A DNA stretch of 52,653 nucleotides from JBHENC01 sp051000345 (GTDB taxonomy: Bacteria > Acidobacteriota > Blastocatellia > Pyrinomonadales > Pyrinomonadaceae), in NCBI GenBank assembly GCA_051000345.1, contig JBPCOJ010000016.1, forward strand, positions 1 to 52,653. The letters run 5' to 3'. A model generated the notes under the pieces. The model searched no databases. It was given only the letters and a program-made list of their open reading frames with translations, and was not told the DNA's origin. This document shows, piece by piece, positions 15,046 through 24,512 of this stretch. Numbering within the stretch: the stretch's first letter is position 1; each line of letters begins with the position of its first letter. The translations under genes and the position numbers were made by a program.

Positions 15046-17988
15046 TTGACGCGAGAAATGAAAAGCGCTGTGCTGACAACGCAAACGTGGGTGCTGCTGA
15101 TTGCGGCCTCGCTGCTCGTTGCCCTCGGCGCGCTCAATCTTTCGCTGCGGCTTTCACATCAATCGCCGCCCACCGACGGCATCACATGGGTAGAAAAGCA
15201 CCGACACATCGTTGTGCGTTCTATTGATCCGAATTCGACAACGGGCAGCGCCGGAATTCAAGGGATGTTGCCAGGCGATTATCTTATTGCCATTAAGGAA
15301 GGCGGCGGAATATTTGCTCAAGTTGAGCGCGTTGCGGACGTGCAAATCTATCTTGAGCGGGCAGGCGTCGGTGGCCGTCTAACATATCTTATTGAGCGAC
15401 CTTCAAATCCAGAAGGAGCACGTGACTATACTCCAGATATTTACTTAGATGCGGTACCGTCTTGGACGCCACGAGCGATTTACCTTAACCTCATCGGCCT
15501 TATATATCTTTTCGTTGGCTTCTTCGTCTTGTTCAAGCAGGGCGGACGCGCGCCGTATGCCTTGCACTTCGCCGCTTTGTGTCTCGCCGCCTTTGTCTTT
15601 CATTTTTATCACCCGGTAGGAACCTACGAAGGTCTGGATAAATTGATCGCGCTGCTCGACGATGCGGCGATGATTTTATTTGCGCCGCTGCTTATTCACC
15701 TGTGCGCGATTTATCCTGTCCGCTATCATTTGTCGAACGAGCGAAAGCAATTGGCTCTGCTTCTTTACGCGCCTGCCGCCGTGCTGCTCGCGCTGACAGC
15801 GATTATTTATTATCCGCCGCCGCATCTGCCCGCGCTTTCGACAAACTTCGTCGGCGCAGTTTTCAAAGCTGTCTTCATACATTTCTGGCTGGCGCTCATC
15901 GCGGGCGCGTGCCTGCTTGTGAGCACGTTTGTGCGCAGCGGTTCGACGGTTGTGCGCCAGCAACTCAAGTGGGTCGTGTGGGGATCGATGCTCGCCATCA
16001 CGCCGTTCTCCTTGCTCTACGCCGTTGGCTATGTGTTCGACACGGGCGCGGATTCTTGGTGGACGGATGTTGCCGTGCTGCCGCTCGTTTTGATTCCGCT
16101 GACCTTCGGCAATTCCGTCGTGCGTTACCGTTTGATGGACGTGGACATTGTCGTGCGCCGCGCCGCCGTGTATGCGTTGACGACGATTGCGATTGCCTTG
16201 ATGTGCGGCGCGGTGGTTTACGAAGCGGGCTTGTATGCGATGGGCAGTGAGGCGGGCGGCGAAATTACTTTGCGCGTCGTCGTCTCCATTATCGCAATGA
16301 CGGCGATTGTCTCGATTGCCGCTCCGATTAAAACTTTTCTGCAACGCCGCACGGATCGAATTTTTTACGGCGAGCGATATGATCTGCGCAACGGCCTGCA
16401 AGACTTCGGGCGCACGCTTTCAGCTACAACCGCCCTCGATCCCTTGCTCGATGCACTGGTCAGCCGCTTGCAGCAAGTGCTCGGCGTTGAGCGCATCGCA
16501 ATTTTTATCGAAGACAAAAATGCCAGCGCCGGATACCGCGTCGCGCGCGCGGCAGGGTTGTCGGCTGCGATGATCGTGCCGCCGGACTTCCGCGAAATGA
16601 TTCGCACGCGCTCTGCGGAAACAGGCATTGTGCGCGCAGACGATTTAGACCTCGTTCCGCAAACGACGAATTTCGTGCGCCGCGCTTTGCATTATTATGT
16701 GCCGTGCGTCGTGCGCGGGCGAATGGTCGCGGTGATCGGCCTCGGACGCTCGGCTGACGGCGCGCTCTTGTCGAGCGAGGATGTGGAAATCCTGCGCACA
16801 GTGTCCGGCTATGTCGCCGTGGCGATTGAGAACAGTTTGCTTTATCAAGAGCAACAGGAACGCGCCGCAGAACTAGAACTGCTCAAAGAGTTCAACGAAT
16901 CCATTGTCGAGTCCATTAACATCGGTTTGCTTGCTGTTGATTTGGACGGGCGCGTGACGCGCTGCAATTCCGCGCTCGAAGAAATGCTCGGCGTCCGGCG
17001 CGACGAAGCGATTGGACAACGCGTCGAAGAATTATTCGCCGAAGATTTCAGCGAAACTTTGCAGCAGGCGCTCGGCGATTCGCGCTGGCACATCACGGAA
17101 CTTCGCCATATCTACAAACTACACACGGCGCGGCGTGACGGCACGCGCTCGCTTGTCTTGAACATCGCGCTTGCGCCGCTTCGCGCGGATTCTTCGGGGC
17201 GCACCGGCGCGCTCGTCGTTCTCGAAGACGTGACGCTTTATGTGCAGCGCGAAATACAGTTGCAGCAGCGCGATAAATTATCGTCCATCGGTTTGCTCGC
17301 GGCAGGCGTCGCGCACGAAGTCAACACTCCTTTAACGGGCGTTTCATCCTACACGCAAATGCTTTTGGGCATGTTGCCGGAAACCGATCCGAAGCACGCA
17401 CTGTTATTGAAAGTGCGCCGCCAGACGGAACGCGCCGCAGGCATCGTCAATAACCTGCTCAACTTTTCGCGCACCGGCGGCGCAACGGAGTTTACGGAGA
17501 TAGACGTCCATCGCGTGCTCGACGACACGCTGCAACTTCTCGAACCGCAACTGCGCCACAGCCGGATTGAAATTGTGCGTGAGTACGATGCGGAGCTGCC
17601 GCGCGCCTTCGGCAACGCCGGAAAATTGCAGCAAGTCTTTACGAATTTGATTCTGAACGCGCGTGATGCCATTGTCGAAAGCGGGCAGGTTCATCTTCGC
17701 ACGCTGGAGAACCGCGCGGACAATAGCCTCTTGATCGAAGTCGCGGATACGGGCATAGGCATCGCGCCGGAAAACGTCTCGAAGATTTACGATCCCTTCT
17801 TTACGACGAAAGGCGTCGGGCGCGGCACAGGCTTAGGCCTCGCCGTTTCCTACGGAATCGTGCAGGAACACTCCGGCCATATCTCCGTCGAAAGCGCGCC
17901 GGGACGCGGCACGAGCTTTCGCATCAAGTTGCCTGCCGCCGCACAGCATGCCCAGCACAGCACGCGCCTGCAAGCCGCCAGCGATTGA
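15046..17988 (+). CDS. Membrane sensor histidine kinase (PDZ-like, multi-TM, GAF, PAS, HisKA, HATPase)
   Basis: About 980 residues. Order: a first membrane helix (about 10-35), a PDZ-like extracytoplasmic segment containing GSAGIQGMLPGDYLIAI, about seven more membrane helices to about residue 410, a GAF domain (about 450-590), a PAS domain (about 605-715), then HisKA and HATPase. The phospho-accepting His is in AGVAHEVNTPLTG (codon 17314-17316); the N box (NLILNARDAI), G1 (DTGIGIAP), F (DPFFTTK) and G2 (GTGLGLAVSYG) boxes are complete. TTG 15046 has an AAGGA site at good spacing; ATG 15058 and TTG 15019 are alternatives. The downstream NtrC-type regulator is the likely partner (inference). 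Confidence 0.93.
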   Translation: MTREMKSAVLTTQTWVLLIAASLLVALGALNLSLRLSHQSPPTDGITWVEKHRHIVVRSIDPNSTTGSAGIQGMLPGDYLIAIKEGGGIFAQVERVADVQIYLERAGVGGRLTYLIERPSNPEGARDYTPDIYLDAVPSWTPRAIYLNLIGLIYLFVGFFVLFKQGGRAPYALHFAALCLAAFVFHFYHPVGTYEGLDKLIALLDDAAMILFAPLLIHLCAIYPVRYHLSNERKQLALLLYAPAAVLLALTAIIYYPPPHLPALSTNFVGAVFKAVFIHFWLALIAGACLLVSTFVRSGSTVVRQQLKWVVWGSMLAITPFSLLYAVGYVFDTGADSWWTDVAVLPLVLIPLTFGNSVVRYRLMDVDIVVRRAAVYALTTIAIALMCGAVVYEAGLYAMGSEAGGEITLRVVVSIIAMTAIVSIAAPIKTFLQRRTDRIFYGERYDLRNGLQDFGRTLSATTALDPLLDALVSRLQQVLGVERIAIFIEDKNASAGYRVARAAGLSAAMIVPPDFREMIRTRSAETGIVRADDLDLVPQTTNFVRRALHYYVPCVVRGRMVAVIGLGRSADGALLSSEDVEILRTVSGYVAVAIENSLLYQEQQERAAELELLKEFNESIVESINIGLLAVDLDGRVTRCNSALEEMLGVRRDEAIGQRVEELFAEDFSETLQQALGDSRWHITELRHIYKLHTARRDGTRSLVLNIALAPLRADSSGRTGALVVLEDVTLYVQREIQLQQRDKLSSIGLLAAGVAHEVNTPLTGVSSYTQMLLGMLPETDPKHALLLKVRRQTERAAGIVNNLLNFSRTGGATEFTEIDVHRVLDDTLQLLEPQLRHSRIEIVREYDAELPRAFGNAGKLQQVFTNLILNARDAIVESGQVHLRTLENRADNSLLIEVADTGIGIAPENVSKIYDPFFTTKGVGRGTGLGLAVSYGIVQEHSGHISVESAPGRGTSFRIKLPAAAQHAQHSTRLQAASD

Positions 17989-18020
17989 TTAAAAGCCGCC
18001 GCCTGAACAAAGCCTTATGC

Positions 18021-18055
18021 AACGCAAGCGCGGGACATCGCCTTGCGTTTTTTTT
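18021..18055 (+). terminator. Intrinsic terminator after the histidine kinase
   Basis: AACGCAAG (18021-18028) pairs exactly with CTTGCGTT (18042-18049), followed by a run of eight T. It lies between the kinase and its probable response regulator, so the two are either separately transcribed or linked only by read-through. Confidence 0.75.
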
Positions 18056-18133
18056 GTTTTGCCTTTCTAATTTTGAACGTCAGTTTTAGCATCCAAAGAA
18101 ATAAAAGCAGCCGCTGAAAGCACAAGAAAAAGT

Positions 18134-19531
18134 ATGGCAAAAAAGGGTTCCGTGCTCGTCGTCGATGACGAAGAGATAATGCGCGACGTGCTTGAAACGT
18201 TGCTCTCCGCCGAAGGCTATCGCGTCGATCTGGCGAAGACAGGCGAAGAGGGTTTAGAGGCTTACGGGAGGCGCGCTTACGATGTCGTGCTGCTCGATGT
18301 TTCGATGCCCGGCATGGGCGGCTTGCGCGCGCTCGAAGAGTTTTTGAAGATGGATGCGGAAGCCGTCGTGCTGATGATTACGGCCTACGCGACGTTCGAC
18401 ACGGCTGTTTCCGCGTGGGACAAAGGCGCTGCCGGATGTATTCGCAAGCCTTTTCAGAACGAGCAGATTACATCGCAGGTCGCCGCCGGAATCAAGCGCC
18501 GCCGCAAGGAAGAAGAGCGGCAGACTTTGCGGCGCGCGATGAGCCGCGCGGTTGATCGCGGCGCAATGGTCGGGCGCTCCGAGACGATGCAAGTGGTTTT
18601 CCGGCTTGTCGATCAAGTCGCGCCCGCGCGCTCGACTGTGCTCGTGACGGGCGAATCGGGAACCGGCAAGGAACTCATCGCGCGCGCCATTCACGAATCG
18701 AGCCCGCGCGCCAAGAATCCTTTCGTTACCGTCAACTCTTCCAACATTCCGAGCGAGCTTTTGGAATCCGAACTCTTCGGCCACACGCGCGGCGCATTCA
18801 CGGGCGCTGTCGCCGCTAAAAAGGGTTTGTTTGAAGTTGCCGACGGCGGCTCGATTTTCTTGGACGAAATCGGCGACATTCCGCCGGAAACGCAAGTAAA
18901 ACTTTTGCGCGTCATACAGGAAAGAGAATTCACGCCGCTCGGCGACACCACGCCGCGACGCGTTGACGTGCGCATCATCGCCGCGACCAACGTCGATTTG
19001 AAGGACGCCGTCAAGCAGGGAACATTCCGCGAAGATTTGTATTACAGATTGTCCGTCGTCCCGATTGAACTCCCGCCCCTGCGTGACCGGCGCGAAGACA
19101 CGCTGCCGCTCGCGCAATTCTTCATACGCAAATTCAACGAAGAAAACGGGCGCAAGATTACCGAATCAATCGCGCCGGACGTGCTGGCCCTGCTCGAAAA
19201 TTATTCGTGGCCGGGCAACGTGCGCGAACTCGAAAACGCCATCGAGCGCGCCGTCGTGATTGCACCCGGCGACGAAATCACGCGCGACTGTTTGCGCAAG
19301 GAAATCAGCGATCCGCAAACCACGCGCGCCGCCCTGCGCGAAACCGAAAGCGGGCTGATGTCAATAGATTTGGGACGCGGCATCAATTTCTACGACGAAG
19401 TCCGCCGCTTTGAAATAGACCTCATCCGCCGCGCCCTACATCAAACAGGCGGCCACCAATCCCGCGCCGCCCGTCTCTTAGGCATGAACGCAACAACGCT
19501 TAATTCCAAGATCAAAACGTATAATATCTAA
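18134..19531 (+). CDS. NtrC-family sigma-54-dependent response regulator
   Basis: A 465-residue protein. Receiver domain 1-120 with acceptor Asp55 (VVLLDVSMPG) and KPF at 105-107; AAA+ domain with Walker A GESGTGKE (173-180), the sigma-54-contacting GAFTGA (220-225) and Walker B IFLDEIGD (241-248); arginine-finger region and SWPGNVREL; and a Fis-type helix-turn-helix at the C-terminus (GGHQSRAARLLGMNATTL). All residues needed for ATP-driven activation of sigma-54 polymerase are present. It follows the sensor kinase, its likely phosphodonor. Its target promoters were not identified in the window. Confidence 0.96.
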   Translation: MAKKGSVLVVDDEEIMRDVLETLLSAEGYRVDLAKTGEEGLEAYGRRAYDVVLLDVSMPGMGGLRALEEFLKMDAEAVVLMITAYATFDTAVSAWDKGAAGCIRKPFQNEQITSQVAAGIKRRRKEEERQTLRRAMSRAVDRGAMVGRSETMQVVFRLVDQVAPARSTVLVTGESGTGKELIARAIHESSPRAKNPFVTVNSSNIPSELLESELFGHTRGAFTGAVAAKKGLFEVADGGSIFLDEIGDIPPETQVKLLRVIQEREFTPLGDTTPRRVDVRIIAATNVDLKDAVKQGTFREDLYYRLSVVPIELPPLRDRREDTLPLAQFFIRKFNEENGRKITESIAPDVLALLENYSWPGNVRELENAIERAVVIAPGDEITRDCLRKEISDPQTTRAALRETESGLMSIDLGRGINFYDEVRRFEIDLIRRALHQTGGHQSRAARLLGMNATTLNSKIKTYNI

Positions 19532-19588
19532 TCGGGCGCTTATGTGTTGTGGTACGGGAGAATTGTCTTGGGATAGGCTGATAAATTT

Positions 19589-20410
19589 ATGGTGATATTA
19601 ACCAAAATGATAACAAACTTCTTTCTCTCGCTTTTTCTATTTTGCGGCTTTGTTGTTTCCTCAAACTCAGCCGTCAAAGCCGACAACGCTTCTGTTGAAA
19701 GTGCGCGAGCCGTTCTTACGCAGCTTGCCGAATTAAGCAAAAAACAGGCACTTCAAACAAAAGCGGCGCAAAGGCTGTTGGCGGGAGAAATGCTGAAGTT
19801 GAAAATCTCGTCGTTCGGTAAGTTGACCGATGCGCCTGACAAAGTGTTGCTGTTAGAGAAAAATGAAGCCGTCGGGCGATTCCAATTGTTCGGCGAGAAC
19901 AATCAAGTCACAGATGTTTATCTTTACTTGCAGTATAACAATGGCTGGAGAGTCAGCGCCGTTCGCCTGTTAGCTTTAACCGGCATAATTGAACAAGTGT
20001 ATTTCGGATTAAAGGCTAAACCGAACCTGACGGAAGAAGAAAGGGGCTTGCTTGCCAATTCCAAGCTCGTGCTCGCGCCGGACAAAGAGCTAAAAGCATG
20101 GTTTACAGAAAATCGTAATTTGCTTGATAAGCTTTGCTCTGTGTTGCGCGCAAAGAAAAACAGCGCAGCGTTTTATGTGAGCCGCGATGATAAGCAATTT
20201 CCTGAAGCAGCAGAATTGTTGCGAAAGTTGAATTTGAGTACGGCAAGCGTCGAAACAAACGGCAACATAGAAATTGTAATCGGCGGTGTAACAGATAACA
20301 CTGTCGGCTTTATTTACTCATCACCGAAAACTCCGCCCAAAATAAGCCCATCGTCATACATTTGGGTTGAAGAAGTGGCAACGACTTGGTATTTATTTCG
20401 CACAACTTAG
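19589..20410 (+). CDS. Exported protein of unknown function
   Basis: A 273-residue protein with an N-terminal signal (hydrophobic residues about 8-28, then SSNSAVKA). ATG 19589 and ATG 19607 are both possible starts. The mature part is mixed alpha/beta, with a helical N-terminal region and a C-terminal domain ending in YIWVEEVATTWYLFRTT. No motif or family is recognised. The gene is somewhat AT-richer than the preceding regulator and is followed two bases later by a small gene, so the two may be co-translated. Confidence 0.7.
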   Translation: MVILTKMITNFFLSLFLFCGFVVSSNSAVKADNASVESARAVLTQLAELSKKQALQTKAAQRLLAGEMLKLKISSFGKLTDAPDKVLLLEKNEAVGRFQLFGENNQVTDVYLYLQYNNGWRVSAVRLLALTGIIEQVYFGLKAKPNLTEEERGLLANSKLVLAPDKELKAWFTENRNLLDKLCSVLRAKKNSAAFYVSRDDKQFPEAAELLRKLNLSTASVETNGNIEIVIGGVTDNTVGFIYSSPKTPPKISPSSYIWVEEVATTWYLFRTT

Positions 20411-20412
20411 AA

Positions 20413-20580
20413 ATGAGAAGACACAACATAACGAGCCTTCAAGTTGCCGCTGAGGAAAAGCTTTCTCGACTTGACAGAAACCGTCTGGCGAAAGAGTGCG
20501 CGAAGCTAAACAAATCTTTTGAGCAATCGCTCGCAGATGAAGGTCTTACTTCTGAGGTCGAAGAATGGCTTGCATACTGA
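20413..20580 (+). CDS. Small charged protein, possibly antitoxin-like
   Basis: A 55-residue open frame starting at ATG 20413, two bases after the preceding stop. The sequence is helical and charged (LQVAAEEKLSRLDRNRLAKE, then FEQSLADEGLTSEVEEWLAY), a composition common among small antitoxins, but no toxin is adjacent and no family is recognised. The tight spacing is the main argument that it is expressed. Confidence 0.45.
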   Translation: MRRHNITSLQVAAEEKLSRLDRNRLAKECAKLNKSFEQSLADEGLTSEVEEWLAY

Positions 20581-20626
20581 AATGCGATATTTGTCGAGCT
20601 ATTATTGATCCGTTTATTCATCACCT

Positions 20627-21580
20627 TTAAGTAGCAAGGACGGTTTCGACGCGGTTGCGGCCTTTGGCTTTGGCGTGGTAGAGGGCGATGTCGGCGCGTG
20701 CGATCATGTCGTTGCCGGATTCTGTTTCGGCGAGCATCGCGGCTCCGGCGCTTAAGGTTAAATTGAACGCGCGCGCGTTGCTGTCGCCGAAGGTGCGCGA
20801 GGCAGCGGTTTCGCGGATTTTTTCGGCGAGGGCGATAGCGCCGTCGAGATTTGTTTCCGGCAGCAGCACGAGAAATTCTTCGCCGCCGTAGCGACACGTC
20901 GTGTCAGAGCGGCGAACGGCTTCGATCAGGATTTCCGCTATTTGTTGAAGCGCTATATCGCCCGCCGGATGTCCATATGTATCGTTAATTGATTTGAAAT
21001 TGTCTAGGTCGATCATCAAGCATGAGAGCGGACGCCCGTAGCGTTGCGCTTCGGCGTACTCGCGCGGCATTACGCGCTGCAATCCGTAGCGATTAAGCAA
21101 GCCCGTCAGCGCGTCCGTGACGGCGCTCTCTAAAGCAAGTTCGGCATCGGCTCTGGCTTCCACAACCGTCGAGCGCAGATGATCCTGTTCACGCTTGATG
21201 CGCATTGCGACATCGACGCGCGCGAGTAGTTCTTCGGCATTGAATGGCTTGCTGATGTAATCGTTGGCGCCCATGCTCAGGCCGTTGACTTTGACATCGG
21301 TTTCGTCGCGCGCCGAAAGAAAAATCACGGGAATGTCGCGCGTCGCTTCGTCTGCCTTGATGACGCGGCAGGCTTCGAGGCCGTCCATGACGGGCATCAT
21401 CACATCCAGGAGTATAAGATCGGGCATCGTCTCGCGCGTTTTATCGACGGCTTCGCGTCCGTCGCGCGCAGTGATGACGGTGTAGCCGGTGCGCTCTAGG
21501 CGACGCCGTAGCAAAGAACGATTGGACGGCTCGTCGTCTGCCACAAGAATCGTCATAGGCTTTTGCGTTTGCTCATCCAT
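20627..21580 (-). CDS. Response regulator diguanylate cyclase (REC-GGDEF, PleD-like)
   Basis: A 317-residue protein. Receiver domain 1-125 with Asp59 (LILLDVMMPV) and KPF at 111-113, a coiled-coil linker (about 125-150), then a GGDEF domain with the active-site variant GGEEF at 232-236. An RxxD inhibitory site (223-226) lies five residues before it, the correct spacing for product feedback by c-di-GMP. Phosphorylation should drive dimerisation and synthesis of c-di-GMP from two GTP. A PilZ protein, a possible effector, is encoded 3 kb away. It is convergent with the small gene before it and divergent from the HxlR gene. Confidence 0.96.
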   Translation of the reverse strand: MDEQTQKPMTILVADDEPSNRSLLRRRLERTGYTVITARDGREAVDKTRETMPDLILLDVMMPVMDGLEACRVIKADEATRDIPVIFLSARDETDVKVNGLSMGANDYISKPFNAEELLARVDVAMRIKREQDHLRSTVVEARADAELALESAVTDALTGLLNRYGLQRVMPREYAEAQRYGRPLSCLMIDLDNFKSINDTYGHPAGDIALQQIAEILIEAVRRSDTTCRYGGEEFLVLLPETNLDGAIALAEKIRETAASRTFGDSNARAFNLTLSAGAAMLAETESGNDMIARADIALYHAKAKGRNRVETVLAT

Positions 21581-21765
21581 AATTGAAAATTCGTTTTGAA
21601 ATTTCTTGACTGAGTATCATAGTATGCGTGTCGTCTCTTTACGAGAGCGAGTATCTTAAAGCAGATTTGCGTGTCGCGGCAAACGAAAGAAATTTGTGTT
21701 AATCCTTTGCGGCGCGTGTAAGCGAAGTTTGAAGCAAGCGTGGAAGAAAGGCGAAGGAGCTTCTG

Positions 21766-22212
21766 ATGCGAAGACGCGAAGGCGACGGATGCCCTATGAC
21801 GGGGGCGCTGCAAATCGTCGGCGACAAATGGACGCTGCTCGTCGTGCGCGACCTTGTTAATGGAGCCAAGCGCACCACAGAACTTTTGAACGGCTTGCAT
21901 CCGATCAGCAGCCGCACGCTCGCCGGACGTCTCCGCGATATGCAGCGCGATGCGCTGATCGAACGCATGGATTACGGCGGCAGCCCGCCGCACGTCGAAT
22001 ACAAACTGACGCAGCGCGGAAGACTTCTTTTGCCGCTGCTCGACACGCTGAAAACTCTCGGCGAACATCTAGGCTGTAACGCGTGCGAAGACCGCCGTCA
22101 GCACACAGGCGTTTACTGCGACGTCTGCCCTAGAAGCGAACAAACACACCAAACGAACATCGCGCCGTCATCCGCGCGCCGCGAGCCGGACGATTCGATT
22201 ATTTTGTTGTAG
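21766..22212 (+). CDS. HxlR-family transcriptional regulator
   Basis: A 148-residue winged-helix protein with the HxlR pattern: GCPMTGALQIVGDKWTLLV, then SSRTLAGRLRDMQRDALIER and YKLTQRGRLLLPLL. The conserved N-terminal Cys (about residue 9) acts as a thiol or electrophile sensor in some family members. The tail carries two CxxC-like pairs (CNAC and CDVC, about 16 residues apart) that could bind zinc, an addition to the core family. AAGGAG precedes ATG 21766 at good spacing. It is divergent from the diguanylate cyclase and convergent with trxB. Confidence 0.92.
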   Translation: MRRREGDGCPMTGALQIVGDKWTLLVVRDLVNGAKRTTELLNGLHPISSRTLAGRLRDMQRDALIERMDYGGSPPHVEYKLTQRGRLLLPLLDTLKTLGEHLGCNACEDRRQHTGVYCDVCPRSEQTHQTNIAPSSARREPDDSIILL

Positions 22213-22233
22213 AAGAACAAGCGAATTTTAACT

Positions 22234-23322
22234 TCAGTTCACCGCTGCGCCGGTTTCTTCAGGTTGATTGGAGATAACCTCGCCGTCGGGCATGGTGATT
22301 GTTTTTCTGTCGGCGGAAACATGCTCGCCTTCGAGCGTGACTTCTTCGCCATCGGGCAATTCGACGGGCAAGCTGTCTAGGAAACGCTCGGCGTCGATTG
22401 CGGCCATGCAACCCGTTCCGGCGGCGCTCACGGCCTGACGATAAACGGAATCCTGCACGTCGCCACACGCAAAGACACCAGGAATATTCGTCGCCATTGT
22501 GCGCCCTGCGGTTTTGAGATAGCCGACTTCGTCCATGTCAAGTTGGTCTTTGAAAAGGTCTGTGTTCGGCTTGTGGCCGATGGCGATAAAGACGCCTTCG
22601 CAAGGAAATTGGCGTTCTTCGCCCGTGACGGTATCGCGCAAACGCACGCCCGTCACGCCTGTTTCCGGCGAACCCAAAACTTCCTCGACTCCCGTATTCC
22701 AGATAAAATCTATCTTGTCGTTATTGAAAGCTTTTTCCTGCATGATCTTCGACGCGCGCAGCTGATGCTGATCGCGACGGTGAACGACCGTCACGCGCGA
22801 AGCATAGCGCGTGAGAAAAGTTGCTTCTTCCATCGCCGTATCGCCGCCGCCGACGACGACAATCGGCTTGCCTTTGAAAAAGAATCCGTCGCACGTCGCG
22901 CAGGCCGAAACGCCGTAGCCGCCCAAGCCTTCCGGCGCGGGCGCTTCGCCGGGAATGCCGAGCCATTTGGCAGATGCGCCGGAAGCGATGATAAGCGTTT
23001 CGGCACGGATGGTGTGCTCTTCCGTGTGAAGCGTAAAGGGTCGCTTGCTCAAGTCAACGTCATTGATCCAGCTTGTCAAAAACTCCGTTCCGAAGCGCTT
23101 CGCTTGCTCACGAAATTCTTCCATCAACTCCGGCCCTTGAATGCCTTTGGAAAAGCCCGGATAGTTTTCGACTTCCGTCGTGATAGTTAGTTGACCGCCG
23201 GGTTGCGGCCCTTCGATGAGCAGCGGTTTTAAGTCGGCGCGCGCCGCATAGATGGCCGCCGTCAATCCGGCGGGGCCGCTGCCGATAATCACCACGTCTC
23301 TGTGCAAAGTATCTTTCGTCAT
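22234..23322 (-). CDS. trxB: Thioredoxin reductase
   Basis: A 362-residue FAD/NADPH enzyme. FAD-binding GSGPAGLTAA near the N-terminus, the redox pair in CATCDG (Cys141 and Cys144), NADPH-binding VVGGGDTAMEEA, and the C-terminal FAD block GVFACGDVQD are all present. It reduces thioredoxin, possibly feeding the exported thiol proteins indirectly. ATG 23322 is chosen; AAGGAG lies about 13 bases upstream. The protein is about 40 residues longer than typical TrxB owing to an acidic tail after AERFLDSL (VELPDGEEVTLEG, then TITMPDGEVIS), which contains a duplicated short beta motif. Confidence 0.94.
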   Translation of the reverse strand: MTKDTLHRDVVIIGSGPAGLTAAIYAARADLKPLLIEGPQPGGQLTITTEVENYPGFSKGIQGPELMEEFREQAKRFGTEFLTSWINDVDLSKRPFTLHTEEHTIRAETLIIASGASAKWLGIPGEAPAPEGLGGYGVSACATCDGFFFKGKPIVVVGGGDTAMEEATFLTRYASRVTVVHRRDQHQLRASKIMQEKAFNNDKIDFIWNTGVEEVLGSPETGVTGVRLRDTVTGEERQFPCEGVFIAIGHKPNTDLFKDQLDMDEVGYLKTAGRTMATNIPGVFACGDVQDSVYRQAVSAAGTGCMAAIDAERFLDSLPVELPDGEEVTLEGEHVSADRKTITMPDGEVISNQPEETGAAVN

Positions 23323-23379
23323 ACGAATTAAAAGTCTCCTTGAGGCGGCGCGCGGCATTGTGAATTTTTACGCGCCGCG

Positions 23380-23440
23380 CGCACAAACGGTATAGCCTTT
23401 TCGCTTGTGCGTATAGTATAACTACTCTCGCAAAAGTAGT
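23380..23440. promoter_or_regulatory. Inverted repeats in the trxB/hbd divergent spacer
   Basis: CGCACAA (23380-23386) is mirrored by TTGTGCG (23405-23411), and ACTACT (23421-23426) by AGTAGT (23435-23440). A TATAGTATAAC stretch between them resembles a -10 box. These could be an operator and promoter for one or both divergent genes; only symmetry supports this. Confidence 0.3.
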
Positions 23441-23534
23441 CGAACAGGCAGGGCGCGCATCTTTCCGACTTGCAAGATTGCGAACGAGTGCGCCGCCCGC
23501 GCCGTAAGAATTTCAATCTTCGAGAAATATTCCT

Positions 23535-24440
23535 TTGAGTACAACGGAAACGGACGTTGCCGCCACCGCCGCTCACACGACGCACCGCGTTGAAACCATC
23601 GCCGTGCTCGGCGCAGGCACGATGGGTCACGGCATCGCGCATGTCGCCGCCGCCGCAGGCTATCGGGTCGTTCTGCGGGACACCGAAGAAAATGCGCTGG
23701 CGCGCGGCTTAAGCCACATCGAGCGCAATCTCACGAAGGGCATCGAGCGCGGCAAAGTAAGTGAAGCGGAACGCGATGAAACTCTCGCGCGCATACGCAC
23801 GACAATTCATCTTGCGGAAACAGCCGAAGCCGATCTGTTCATCGAAGCCGCGCCGGAAGTAATCGAATTGAAGCGGGAAATCCTGCGCGAAGTCGAACAA
23901 CACGCGCAAGCGAATTTTATTTTCGCCAGCAATACTTCGTCGCTTTCGATCACGGACATTGCGCGCGACGCACGCCGCCCGCAGCATGTCATAGGGATGC
24001 ACTTTTTTAATCCGGTTCACTTGATGCGGCTCGTCGAAATCGTCGTCGGCAAAACAACGAGCGCTGATGTCGTGCAAGCGGCGCTCGCAGTTGGTCGCCG
24101 CATGAAGAAGGAGCCGATCACTGTGCGCGACGTGCCGGGCTTTGCATCGAGTCGTTTAGGAGTTGCGCTCGGCCTCGAAGCGATGCGCATGTTGGAGCAA
24201 AACGTAGCGAGCGCCGCAGACATAGATAAAGCGATGGAACTCGGCTACAACCATCCAGTCGGGCCTTTGCGTTTGACGGACATGGTCGGCCTTGATGTGC
24301 GGCTCAACATTGCCGAATATCTATGCGGCGCGTTAAAGTCGGAAAATTTCCGGCCACCCGAAATTCTGCGCCGCATGGTCGGCGAAGGTAAACTAGGTAA
24401 AAAGAGCGGCGAAGGATTTTACAAGTGGAGCGAGGAATGA
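23535..24440 (+). CDS. 3-hydroxyacyl-CoA (3-hydroxybutyryl-CoA) dehydrogenase
   Basis: A 301-residue single-domain dehydrogenase. Rossmann motif GAGTMGHGIA at 26-35, Ser132-Asn133 in ASNTSSLSIT, and the catalytic His156/Glu168 dyad in GMHFFNPVHLMRLVE. The C-terminal helical domain has DVPGFASSRLG, HPVGPLRLTDMVGLD and KSGEGFYKW. It oxidises 3-hydroxyacyl-CoA with NAD(P), in fatty-acid degradation, butyrate or PHB metabolism; an enoyl-CoA hydratase gene lies 0.6 kb downstream and could supply its substrate. The start is TTG 23535; no in-frame ATG precedes the NAD site, and the ribosome site is weak. Confidence 0.94.
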   Translation: MSTTETDVAATAAHTTHRVETIAVLGAGTMGHGIAHVAAAAGYRVVLRDTEENALARGLSHIERNLTKGIERGKVSEAERDETLARIRTTIHLAETAEADLFIEAAPEVIELKREILREVEQHAQANFIFASNTSSLSITDIARDARRPQHVIGMHFFNPVHLMRLVEIVVGKTTSADVVQAALAVGRRMKKEPITVRDVPGFASSRLGVALGLEAMRMLEQNVASAADIDKAMELGYNHPVGPLRLTDMVGLDVRLNIAEYLCGALKSENFRPPEILRRMVGEGKLGKKSGEGFYKWSEE

Positions 24441-24512
24441 TAGAGCAAGGAGCCAGAATGGAAAACAAAAGTGATGCGCGTTTCCTATTGAAAGCCTTGT
24501 CGCTTGCATTTA

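Noticed and set aside
18254..19117. A 287-codon minus-strand frame opposite the NtrC-type regulator
   Set aside because: Shadow frame; the regulator has every catalytic motif in the correct frame.
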